Assembly (NCBI RefSeq): GCF_007833215.1
Contig: NZ_CP042239.1
Span: forward strand, 1 to 64,000
DNA from: Sphingomonas suaedae
GTDB lineage: Bacteria > Pseudomonadota > Alphaproteobacteria > Sphingomonadales > Sphingomonadaceae
Direction: 5' to 3'
DNA: 64,000 nucleotides
Part shown: piece by piece, positions 53,202 through 61,609 of the stretch
Layout of the letters: each line of letters starts with the position of its first letter
Position numbering within the stretch: position 1 is the first letter of the stretch
The notes under the pieces: generated by a model
Told to the model about the DNA's origin: nothing
Databases searched by the model: none
The model's input: only the letters and a program-made list of their open reading frames with translations
Translations under genes and position numbers: made by a program

Positions 53202-54524
53202 ATGCCTGCCGCCAACGATTATTTCGCGCAGTTCCCGACCATCGCCTATGAAGGGCCGGACAGCGACAACGAGCTTGCCTACCGCTTCTACGACAAGAAC
53301 CGCGTCGTGTTCGGCAAGACGATGGAGGAGTATCTCCGCTTCGCCATGTGCATGTGGCACACCTTCTGCTGGCCCGGTTCCGACGTGTTCGGCGCGGGCA
53401 CCTTCCAGCGGCCCTGGCAGGCAAATCCCGACGCGACACAGGCGGCGGCGCAGAAGCGCGAGACCGCGCTCGGCTTCGTCCAGAAGCTCGATCTGCCCTT
53501 CTACTGCTTCCACGATGTCGACGTGATGGAGCCGGCGAGCGACGTCGCGACCTATCAGCGCAACTTCGCGACCGCGGTCGACCATCTCGAAACGCTGCAG
53601 GGGCAGACCGGTCGCAAGCTGCTCTGGGGCACCGCCAACCTCTTCTCCGACCCGCGCTATGCCGCGGGCGCGGCGACCAGCCCCGACCCCGAAGTCTATG
53701 CCTGGGCCGCGTTGCAGGTCCGCTCGGCGCTCGACGCGACCAAGCGGCTGGGCGGCGCCAACTATGTGCTGTGGGGCGGTCGCGAGGGCTATGAGACGCT
53801 GACCAACACCGATCTCAAGCGCGAGCTCGACAATTTCGGACGGTTCCTCAGCCTCGTGGTCGAGCACAAGCACAAGATCGGCTTCACCGGCACGATCCTG
53901 ATCGAACCCAAGCCGCACGAGCCGACCAAGCATCAGTACGATTTCGACACCGCGACGGTGTACGGCTTCCTCAAGCATTACGGGCTCGAGAAGGAGGTCT
54001 GCGTCAATATTGAGGCGAACCACGCCACCCTGTCGGGCCATACCTTCGAGCATGAGATCGCGACTGCCGCCGCCTTCGGCATCTTCGGATCAATCGACGC
54101 CAATCGCGGCGATCACCAGAATGGCTGGGACACCGACCAGTTTCCGAACTCGGTCGAGGAAACGACGCTGGCGATGCTCGAAATCGTCCGCGCGGGCGGC
54201 TTCACCACCGGCGGCTTCAACTTCGACGCCAAGGTGCGCCGCCAGTCGGTCGATGCCGACGATCTGCTCCACGGCCATATCGGCGGCGTCGACGTCGTCG
54301 CGGCGGCGCTGCTCAATGCCGAGCGGATCATTCAGGACGGCCGCATCGATGCGTTCAAGACGGAGCGTTATGCCGGCTGGGACGGCGAACTGGGCCAGAT
54401 GATCCATCGCGACGGCACCAGCCTGTCCGACATCGCGGACCACGCCGTCAGCGCCAACCTGTCGCCCAGGCATCGCTCGGGCAAGCAGGAGCGGCTGGAA
54501 AACCTCATCAACCGCTTCGTGTGA
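53202..54524 (+). CDS. xylA: Xylose isomerase
   Basis: Converts D-xylose to D-xylulose. 440 residues, the class II length. Catalytic and metal-binding blocks are visible: FCFHDVD-type [49 protein letters not shown] and DANRGD. It is directly downstream of xylB; together they give the isomerase route, alongside genes of an oxidative route elsewhere in the window. Confidence 0.97.
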   Translation: MPAANDYFAQFPTIAYEGPDSDNELAYRFYDKNRVVFGKTMEEYLRFAMCMWHTFCWPGSDVFGAGTFQRPWQANPDATQAAAQKRETALGFVQKLDLPFYCFHDVDVMEPASDVATYQRNFATAVDHLETLQGQTGRKLLWGTANLFSDPRYAAGAATSPDPEVYAWAALQVRSALDATKRLGGANYVLWGGREGYETLTNTDLKRELDNFGRFLSLVVEHKHKIGFTGTILIEPKPHEPTKHQYDFDTATVYGFLKHYGLEKEVCVNIEANHATLSGHTFEHEIATAAAFGIFGSIDANRGDHQNGWDTDQFPNSVEETTLAMLEIVRAGGFTTGGFNFDAKVRRQSVDADDLLHGHIGGVDVVAAALLNAERIIQDGRIDAFKTERYAGWDGELGQMIHRDGTSLSDIADHAVSANLSPRHRSGKQERLENLINRFV

Positions 54525-54532
54525 CGATAAGC

Positions 54533-54561
54533 GCGGCTGCGGTCCACCGGATCGCAGCCGC
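54533..54561. terminator. Stem-loop between xylA and the convergent GH43
   Basis: GCGGCTGCG (54533-54541) pairs with CGCAGCCGC (54553-54561). It lies 9 nt after xylA and 9 nt before the end of the convergent gene. No T-run, so it is a weak terminator or an end-protecting hairpin. Confidence 0.5.
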
Positions 54562-54569
54562 TGCGGCCT

Positions 54570-56004
54570 TCAAGGCTGCATGAACCGCCAGCGCCCCGCA
54601 TCGCTGCGCGGATCGAACCGGGCGAGCGTCGGCGTGCTGGTGCCGATCGCCATCAGCGCCATATCGGCCTTGGCGCCACGCTTGGGCGTGATACGATAGC
54701 TGCCGTCGGTCAGCTGGTCGATCCGCCACAATTGCGCGTCGGCGCCGGTGAAGGCCGGCACGGCCTCGACCTCGTTCGCGTCCGTCGCGGCCAGTGCGCG
54801 CTCGGTGCCGGCGATGGTGATCTTGTAGAATGGTGCGCCGAACCAACCGCCCGCCTCCGGCACGGACGTGATCGTCCAATGCTGGTTGGGCCGGACCATG
54901 TAAGCCGACAGGTCGACCCGCACCGCGTCCTTGGGCCAGCCCGCCTGCACATCGGCCAGCGTCTGGTCAGCGATAGGCGACACTGGATCGCCCGGTTTGG
55001 CCATCCATGCCCGCCGCGCGTCGAACGGGATGCGCACGAAATCGACCTTGAGCTGCAAGGCATTGCCGCTGCGTTCGGACTTGATCTCATAGGTGCCGGG
55101 GCGGACATTGCTCCCCGCGACCGGCCAGCCGTCGCGCCACAGCAAGGGCTCGATCGCCAGCACGCTGCGCCCGCTGCGGTCCATGTCCGCCTCGTAATGC
55201 AGCGAGAATTTCTCGATTCCCCCGCCCAGGTCGATCAGGCCGAAATGCCCCGCGCCGATCATCCGCCCGCGTGCGCTGACCACCAGCTTCCCGCCGCCCC
55301 TGAGTAGGGGAATCCCCATATTGTCGACATAGGGGCCGAGCGGGCTGCGCGACCGGCCGACGCGGATATTGTAGGTCGAGTTGGGCCCGTCGCAGCAGGT
55401 GCCGTGCGTCCCGAGCAGATAATACCAGCCGTCGCGATACATCAGTGCGGTGGCTTCCATGTCGATGGCGATCTCGACCGGCTGGTTGCCCGCGACGCGC
55501 AGGCCCGTTGCGGGATCGAGCTCGATCATCCGGATCGACCCGAAATAGGTGCCATAGCTCAGCCACAACCGTCCGTCGTGATAGAGAAAGGCGGGGTCGA
55601 TCGCGTCGTGATTCTCGATCCCGTCGCTCGACGCCACCGTCCCGATTTCATGATATTCGAAATCCGGCGATTTGGGGTCGAGCGACTTGGTCCACATGAT
55701 CTTGACGTCGCTCTTGTGCCCCGCCGGACATGCCGCCGCCGCCGACCGCCCATGCGACATAATAGCGATCGCCGATCTTGATGACGTCGGGGGCGACACC
55801 CCCGCCAGGGCGCACCGGGCCGCCCGCCCAGGTCCAGCCATCCTCCGACATCAGCCCGCCGCCGCGCGTGCCGAACGTGTACCATTTGCCATCGGATTCG
55901 ACGATGGTGGAGGGGTCGTGGATGAACACCTCCCCGGCCAGCTGCGCGGTGGCGGGGGAGGCGATGGCGAGGCTCAGGCCGAGCGCGATGCAGGACGTGC
56001 GCAT
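54570..56004 (-). pseudogene. GH43 family glycosidase with beta-trefoil-like C-terminus, interrupted by a frameshift
   Basis: Two overlapping frames make one protein. The N-terminal part (from the ATG at 56004) has a signal peptide and IHDPSTIVESDGKWYTFGT up to GGGGMSGG. The rest, from HKSDVKIMWTKSL, is in another frame and runs to 54570. The join is a run of four G (minus strand; 55719-55722); removing one G restores a 477-residue protein. Acids of GH43 are seen in FIHDPS, AIDPAF and DMEATAL. The last 130 residues resemble a ricin-type sugar-binding fold. It may be a true pseudogene or a sequencing error. It follows the unknown gene at 56028. Confidence 0.8.
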
Positions 56005-56027
56005 GATCGGAACTCCGGTTCGGGACA

Positions 56028-56732
56028 TCATTTCACATCGATCGCAAGATCGCGGATCGGCTGGCCGCGTTCGTCGAGGAAGCGCAGACAGAAGTCGCTG
56101 AGCCCCGGCCCGTTGATGACCGCGCCGTAAATGACGTTGCGGCCTTTCTTCAGAGTCACCCGATCCGACAGGACATCGTCCATCACCATCCGCCGGTCGT
56201 CGAACAGGGTCGCGGTCTCCGCACCGTTCAACCACCAGATCGATGCCGAATTGGACCCGACCGCCATCCGCACATTGCGCATCTCGCGCGGGCTGTCGAT
56301 GACGGTCACCGCCCAGAAGACGACGCCATATTTGGGCTTGCCCAGCGACTGGGCGAAGTTGAACAGCTTGACGTCCCACAATTTGGACTCGAGCGCGTGC
56401 CAGCGCAGCGTCCCGCCCGCCTCGACCGTCTGGCCGTCACGCGGAACGGTGCCGAACCGGCCGGGAAACGTGCCGGGATTGAGCGCCGCGCGCACATAGT
56501 TGCCGGTGAAGACGGTGTTGGTGGGGTTGGGTTTGGCGATCGGTTCCAGCAACAGCCAGCGGCGGATGAACCCCTCCTCATCCGGGGTGGTCGGGGTGGC
56601 GGAAGCGGGCTGGAAGAACGCGGCAAGCGGAGGCACCCGAGGGCTTTGTTGCGCCATGGCGGGCCGGGTCAGTCCGAGGATCGCTGCGGCGCACAGCCCC
56701 GCCCGCGCAAGGTTTCGCGTTGTCCGCTTCAT
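56028..56732 (-). CDS. Secreted protein of unknown function
   Basis: 234 residues from the ATG at 56732 (GGGAGG upstream), with a signal peptide ending near PAMAQ. The mature protein looks like a beta-sandwich: LRWHALESKLWDVKLFNFAQ, VFWAVTVIDSPREMRNVRMAVGSNSASIWWLNG (in part), then GRNVIYGAVINGPGLSDFCLRFLD. The GSNSASIWWLNG pattern resembles carbohydrate-binding add-on domains of esterases and sulfatases, but I cannot name the family. It is upstream of the frameshifted GH43 and divergent from an esterase. Confidence 0.72.
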   Translation of the reverse strand: MKRTTRNLARAGLCAAAILGLTRPAMAQQSPRVPPLAAFFQPASATPTTPDEEGFIRRWLLLEPIAKPNPTNTVFTGNYVRAALNPGTFPGRFGTVPRDGQTVEAGGTLRWHALESKLWDVKLFNFAQSLGKPKYGVVFWAVTVIDSPREMRNVRMAVGSNSASIWWLNGAETATLFDDRRMVMDDVLSDRVTLKKGRNVIYGAVINGPGLSDFCLRFLDERGQPIRDLAIDVK

Positions 56733-56804
56733 ACATCCTCCCTTGTCAGCCCCATGGGGGTGGCGTCCTGGCAAAATCTGACCCAGCGCGTCGTGACCGT
56801 CAAC

Positions 56805-56815
56805 TTGTCCTACAA
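56805..56815. promoter_or_regulatory. GntR-type operator candidate
   Basis: TTGTCCTACAA is a palindrome with TTGT/ACAA arms, matching the GT-N-AC plan of FadR-type operators. The centre GTCCTACA is identical to that at 28983-28990. It lies in the 167-nt divergent region between the unknown secreted gene and the esterase. Confidence 0.42.
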
Positions 56816-56899
56816 AATGAAGATACTTCTATCAGAATTACCTTGTCAAAATCATTGCAAGTCGGCTTAATTGACCGACAAATAAAAGGGAGAGTGGCA

Positions 56900-57859
56900 A
56901 TGGCTGAGGGCAACTGGTTCAGGCGCGGTGTGCGTGAGATCGGGCGGTGGGGGGCAGTGTCGGCTGCGCTCGCGCTCGCCCCGGCGGGGACGGCACTGGC
57001 GCAGGACGATCGGATGACCCCGATTGCGATTCCGGCGCAGCCCGATGCGATCACCCTGGACACCGGCCCGCTTCCCGGCGCGAAAGCGAACGAATCCTGG
57101 CACAGCCAATATGGCAGCCGGTTCGCCCGCAACGTAACCGTCGCCACGCTCACCCCGTTCCTGCCCGATCCGGCAAAGGCGACCGGTGCCGCCGTCGTCG
57201 TGGCACCCGGTGGGGGCTTCCGGACGCTGTCGATGGAGAATGAAGGCTGGGATGTCGCACGCGCGCTCGCCGCGCGCGGCGTTGCGGCGTTCGTTCTCAA
57301 ATATCGGCTGAACCAGACGCCAGCCGACATGGCGGGCTTCGAGAAATCGATGCGGGAAATGTTCTCCGGCACCGCCGCGCGTCCGCCGCGCCCGGATCCC
57401 GACGCCGCGATGGCCGCACTCGCGCCCCAGATCGCCGATTCGCGCGCCGCCTTCGCGCTGATCCGCCGCCGGGCAAGCGAATGGCGCATCGACCCTGACC
57501 GCGTCGGCATGGTCGGCTTTTCGGCCGGCGCCATGCTCACCATGGCCACCGCGCTGGCTGGTCAGGATGCCAAGCCCGCCTTTATCGGCAATGTCTATGG
57601 CCCGATCGCGTCGATCAAGGTTCCCGCCGACGCGCCGCCACTGTTCGTGGCGCTGGCGGCCGACGATCCGTTCTTCGCCAGTAGCGGCTTTGGCCTGATC
57701 GAAAGCTGGAAGGCGGCGCAGCGCCCGGTGGAATTCCATCTCTACGAACAGGGCGGCCATGGCTTCGGCATGTATCCCAAGGAGACGACCAGCACCGGCT
57801 GGTTCGACGCCTTTGCCAACTGGCTCACCATGCACGGCTATATGAAGCGCGCAAGCTGA
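56900..57859 (+). CDS. Secreted alpha/beta hydrolase (acetyl-xylan esterase-like)
   Basis: 319 residues with a signal peptide (to about residue 35). Catalytic triad: nucleophile S208 in GFSAG, Asp in LAADDPFF and His in QGGHGFGMY. The oxyanion block VVVAPGGGF is typical of the BD-FAE/acetyl-esterase group found in xylan loci, where they remove acetyl or feruloyl groups. GGGAGAG precedes the ATG at 56900. Substrate inferred from neighbours. Confidence 0.82.
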   Translation: MAEGNWFRRGVREIGRWGAVSAALALAPAGTALAQDDRMTPIAIPAQPDAITLDTGPLPGAKANESWHSQYGSRFARNVTVATLTPFLPDPAKATGAAVVVAPGGGFRTLSMENEGWDVARALAARGVAAFVLKYRLNQTPADMAGFEKSMREMFSGTAARPPRPDPDAAMAALAPQIADSRAAFALIRRRASEWRIDPDRVGMVGFSAGAMLTMATALAGQDAKPAFIGNVYGPIASIKVPADAPPLFVALAADDPFFASSGFGLIESWKAAQRPVEFHLYEQGGHGFGMYPKETTSTGWFDAFANWLTMHGYMKRAS

Positions 57860-57905
57860 ACGACGGCGCGGGGCGGGGGCATTGCGTCCGCTCCGCGCGC
57901 TGATA

Positions 57906-57919
57906 TGGTAGCGCTACCA
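57906..57919. promoter_or_regulatory. LacI-type operator before GH9
   Basis: TGGTAGCGCTACCA, a perfect 14-bp palindrome, sits 21 nt before the GH9 ATG, just ahead of the AAGGAGGAGAGG ribosome-binding site. It is the best of three copies in the window. Confidence 0.8.
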
Positions 57920-57940
57920 AAAATAAGGAGGAGAGGCCGA

Positions 57941-60457
57941 ATGTCGCGCCGCCATATGCTGCTGGCTGCCCTGATCGGTGCGGCTGTCGTGCCCGCTAGC
58001 GCGCAGGAAGCCCCGTTGCGGCTCGACCGCGCCGATTATTTTGAGGCCCCCGGGGTCAACTGGCTGATCTTCTCCAACGTCAATGAAGGTCTGTTCGCCG
58101 ACGCCAAGATCAGCGGCGTCGAGCTGATCCATCAGGGCATCCGCACCGCAACCAATGGCGATGTCCGGCTCGCCGCCACCCCCGGCCAATGGGACCCGGC
58201 GGGGCAATTCGTCAGCCGCCGCGTCGACAAGGCGGCTGGCGTGATCGAGGCGGCGATGCGCTATCCCGGCTTCACCTATACGGTGCGCGCCGAGCGGCGC
58301 GGAGGATCGATCGCGCTGTCTGTCTGGCTCGACCGGCCGCTCCCCGACGACATGGTTGGAAAGGCGGGCCTGAACCTCGAATTCGTCCCCGCGGCCTATT
58401 GGCATCGCTCCTATCTCGCCGATGGCCGTCCTGCGCTATTCCCGCGCCATCCCGCCGATGCGATGCAGCTGACGGCGGAGCGCAACCCCGCATCGGGCCG
58501 CAGCGACGGGCCGGGCGCCGAGCCGCTGCCCTTCGCCACCGGACGCCAGCTGGTCTTCTCGCCCGAAGACCCGGCGCGGCACGTCACCATCACGGCGGGG
58601 GAGGGAAACCTGTCGCTCTTCGACGGGCGCAACCAGGCTGACAATGGCTGGTACGTCGTGCGCCAGCTGATCCCCGGCGGCCGCAGCGGCAAGGTGATCG
58701 AATGGACGCTCGATGCGAAGAGCGTGCCGGGCTGGCTGCGACCCCCTGTGATCGCCCATTCGCAGCTCGGTTATCTGCCCGGCGCGCGCAAGATCGCCAC
58801 GATCGAACTCGACCGGGACGACAAAAGGCAGCTTCGACCCAGCCTGTTGCGCGTCGAGGCATCGGGCAAGCTCGTGCCGGTGCAACTTCCTGCGGCGCGT
58901 GAATGGGGCCGCTATCTGCGCTATCGCTATCTTCAGGTCGATTTCAGCGGCGTGAAGACCCCCGGCACCTATCTGCTCGACTATGGCGGCACGCGCACCG
59001 CGCCCTTCCCGATCGCCTCGGGACTGTTCGACAGAGCCTGGCATCAGACCAACGACGTCTATCTGCCCGTCGCGATGGACCATGTCGCGGTGAACGAGGC
59101 CTATCGCGTCTGGCACGGCGATTCGCACCGCGACGACGCGCGACAGGCGCCGCTCAACCATGAGCATATCGATCTGTATCGCCAGGGGCCTACAACTGAC
59201 ACGAAGTTCAAGCCGGGCGAGCATATCCCCGGCCTTGCGGTCGGCGGCTGGCTCGACGCGGGCGACTTCGACATCCGCACCCAGACCCAATATCAGGTCA
59301 TCCGCCAGCTGGTCGATGCGTGGGAACTGTTCGCGATCGATCGCGATACCGTCGCGGTCGATTGGGACGCGCGCAAGGTCGATCTGCACGTCCCCGACGG
59401 CACGCCCGATATCTTGCAACAGATCCGCCACGGCAGCCTGCAGCTGCTCGCGCAATATGATGCGGTGGGCCACGCCATCCACGGCATCGTCGAGCCGGAT
59501 GTCGGCCAATATACCCATCTCGGCGATGCCGCGAGCAAGACTGACGGGCTGATCTACGATCCCAGTCTCAAACCCTATGAGCGCGCCTATGACAGCAGGG
59601 GCGGGCGCAGCGGGACGCCGGACGACCGCTGGGCCTTTACCAGCCGCGCCACCGCGCTCGACTATGGCTCGGCAGCCGCGCTCGCGGCGGCGTCGCGGGC
59701 ATGGCGCGGGCGGGACGATGCGTTCGCGCGGCGGTGCCTCAATCGCGCGCAACGCATCTGGGAGTTGGAACAGGCCCGCCCACCCGCAACCTTCCGCCAC
59801 GGCAACACCACCGGCGGCCCGCTCGATGTCGAGGAATTCGGCGCCGCAGTCGAACTGCTCCTCGCCACCGGAGACCGCCGCTATGCCGCGCGGGTCGAGG
59901 CGCTGGCCCCGGCGATGCTGAAGCGGTTCGGCTTTACCGCGCAAACCATGGTGAAGGCCCTGCCGCACATGCCGTCCGCCTATCGCGCGATGCTGGAAGC
60001 GGCCGCGCGCGACTGGACGGTGCAGGCTGACGCGATGCGCAAGGCGAACCCGTTCGGCGTGCCGATCACCGAGGGCAGCTGGGCGGGCAGCGGCGCGGTC
60101 CTCGGCTTCGGCCTCACCGGCTACGCCCTCCACCGCGCCTTTCCGGAGATCGTCGATGCCGGTCCGGTGATGCGCGCGCTCGATTTTCTCCACGGCCACC
60201 ACCCGGCTTCGGACCGGTCGCTGGTTTCGGGTGTCGGCGCAGTGTCGAAAGAGGTTGCCTATGGCAGCAACCGCGCCGATTTCTCCTTCATCCCCGGCGG
60301 GGTGGTGCCCGGGATATTGGTGCTGAAGCCCGACTATCCCGAAAGCCGCGACGACTGGCCGTTCTTCTGGGGCCAGAATGAATATGTCGTGCCGGAAGGC
60401 GCGATGTACATCGCGCTCGCGCACGCCGCGCGACAGCTGGAGCGCGCGGCCCGCTAG
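57941..60457 (+). CDS. GH9 endoglucanase-type glycosidase
   Basis: 838 residues from the ATG at 57941: signal peptide (to about 22), an N-terminal extra beta domain, an Ig-like domain typical of GH9 (YLLDYGGTRTAPFPI), and the (alpha/alpha)6 catalytic domain. The catalytic Asp pair is in GGWLDAGD at 435-442, and the proton donor is probably E814 in GQNEYVV near the C-terminus. GH9 attacks beta-1,4-glucan, including xyloglucan backbones. Its stop lies against that of xylX. Operator at 57906. Confidence 0.88.
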   Translation: MSRRHMLLAALIGAAVVPASAQEAPLRLDRADYFEAPGVNWLIFSNVNEGLFADAKISGVELIHQGIRTATNGDVRLAATPGQWDPAGQFVSRRVDKAAGVIEAAMRYPGFTYTVRAERRGGSIALSVWLDRPLPDDMVGKAGLNLEFVPAAYWHRSYLADGRPALFPRHPADAMQLTAERNPASGRSDGPGAEPLPFATGRQLVFSPEDPARHVTITAGEGNLSLFDGRNQADNGWYVVRQLIPGGRSGKVIEWTLDAKSVPGWLRPPVIAHSQLGYLPGARKIATIELDRDDKRQLRPSLLRVEASGKLVPVQLPAAREWGRYLRYRYLQVDFSGVKTPGTYLLDYGGTRTAPFPIASGLFDRAWHQTNDVYLPVAMDHVAVNEAYRVWHGDSHRDDARQAPLNHEHIDLYRQGPTTDTKFKPGEHIPGLAVGGWLDAGDFDIRTQTQYQVIRQLVDAWELFAIDRDTVAVDWDARKVDLHVPDGTPDILQQIRHGSLQLLAQYDAVGHAIHGIVEPDVGQYTHLGDAASKTDGLIYDPSLKPYERAYDSRGGRSGTPDDRWAFTSRATALDYGSAAALAAASRAWRGRDDAFARRCLNRAQRIWELEQARPPATFRHGNTTGGPLDVEEFGAAVELLLATGDRRYAARVEALAPAMLKRFGFTAQTMVKALPHMPSAYRAMLEAAARDWTVQADAMRKANPFGVPITEGSWAGSGAVLGFGLTGYALHRAFPEIVDAGPVMRALDFLHGHHPASDRSLVSGVGAVSKEVAYGSNRADFSFIPGGVVPGILVLKPDYPESRDDWPFFWGQNEYVVPEGAMYIALAHAARQLERAAR

Positions 60458-60458
60458 C

Positions 60459-61586
60459 TCAGCCGCTCCGCGCGGCCAGGTCGCGGTACAGGGCGCGAAT
60501 GCCGAAGGTCCAGGGCGCCGCATCGCGCGACGTGGTGACCCGGTTGGTCAGTGTGCCAAGCCGGCACGAATGGATGCGGACCGTGTCGCCGACCTTATGG
60601 GTAAAGCCGCGCCCGGCCTCGTCCCGGTCCTGCACCGGTGCGAAAAGCGTGCCCAGGAACAGCGCGAAGCCGTCGGGATATTGATGCTCGCTGAGCGTCT
60701 GGGCGACCAGGTCGAGCGGGTCGCGGCTGATCTGGTTCATCGAACTATGCCCTTCGAGCCGATAGCCTTCCGGTCCATCGATCGTCAGATCCAGCTCGGC
60801 ATCGCGCACATCGTCGATGGAGAAGCGCGCATCGAACAGACGCACGAACGGCCCGATGGCGCAGGACGCATTATTGTCCTTGGCCTTGCCGAGCAACAGC
60901 GCGCTGCGCCCCTCGAAATCGCGCAGATTGACGTCATTGCCGAGCGTTGCGCCGACGACCGTGCCTGCTGCATTGACGATAATCACCACTTCGGGCTCGG
61001 GATTGTTCCAGGTCGAGTCCGATCGCACGCCGATGTCCGTGCCCCAGCCGAGCGTCGAGAGCACCGGCGCTTTCGTGAACACCTCCGCATCGGGTCCGAT
61101 TGCGACTTCCAGATATTGCGACCACATGCCTGCGTCGATCAGTGCTTCCTTGAGCCGTGCCGCCTCTTCGCTGCCGGGAACGACGGTGCGGATACCGCTG
61201 CCGATCCGCTGCTCCAGCTCGCTGCGGATCGCCGCCGCCTTGCCCGCGTCGCCACGCGCGCGCTCCTCGATCACCCGCTCGATGGCGGAGATTGCGAACG
61301 TCACGCCACACGCCTTCACGCATTGCAGGTCGATCGGCGATAGCAGCCCGAACGCCCCTCCGCCTACGGTCAGCTCGGTGACGGCGCAGAGATCCCTGCC
61401 GTCGGCCCGCCCCGGCTCGGGCAGGTCAAACAGGTCGGCGCTGGTCGCTGCGGATGCCGACACGTCGATGACACGGCCGCCGCGCAGCAGCACCGGTACC
61501 GGCCCTTCGGCCAGCTGCACGCGGCCCGCCAGGGTCGCGCTCTCATGGTCGGTTGGCAGAGCGGAGAGGTCAAAAGCGGTCGGCAC
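60459..61586 (-). CDS. xylX: 2-keto-3-deoxy-xylonate dehydratase-like FAH protein
   Basis: 375 residues from the GTG at 61586 (AGGAG 6-7 nt upstream); longer in-frame starts run into the neighbouring gene's end. The pattern closely follows Caulobacter XylX: PVDLQC-type SPIDLQCVKACGVTFA, ERVIEERARGDAGKA, WSQYLEVAIGPDAEVFTKAP, NNPEPEV, NDVNLRDFEGRSALLL, KAKDNNASCAIGP. XylX takes 2-keto-3-deoxy-D-xylonate to 2-oxoglutarate semialdehyde in the Weimberg route. Its partner dehydrogenase (XylA in Caulobacter naming) is not in the window. Confidence 0.85.
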   Translation of the reverse strand: MPTAFDLSALPTDHESATLAGRVQLAEGPVPVLLRGGRVIDVSASAATSADLFDLPEPGRADGRDLCAVTELTVGGGAFGLLSPIDLQCVKACGVTFAISAIERVIEERARGDAGKAAAIRSELEQRIGSGIRTVVPGSEEAARLKEALIDAGMWSQYLEVAIGPDAEVFTKAPVLSTLGWGTDIGVRSDSTWNNPEPEVVIIVNAAGTVVGATLGNDVNLRDFEGRSALLLGKAKDNNASCAIGPFVRLFDARFSIDDVRDAELDLTIDGPEGYRLEGHSSMNQISRDPLDLVAQTLSEHQYPDGFALFLGTLFAPVQDRDEAGRGFTHKVGDTVRIHSCRLGTLTNRVTTSRDAAPWTFGIRALYRDLAARSG

Positions 61587-61609
61587 AAGCTGCTCCTGTC
61601 GGAATACGG

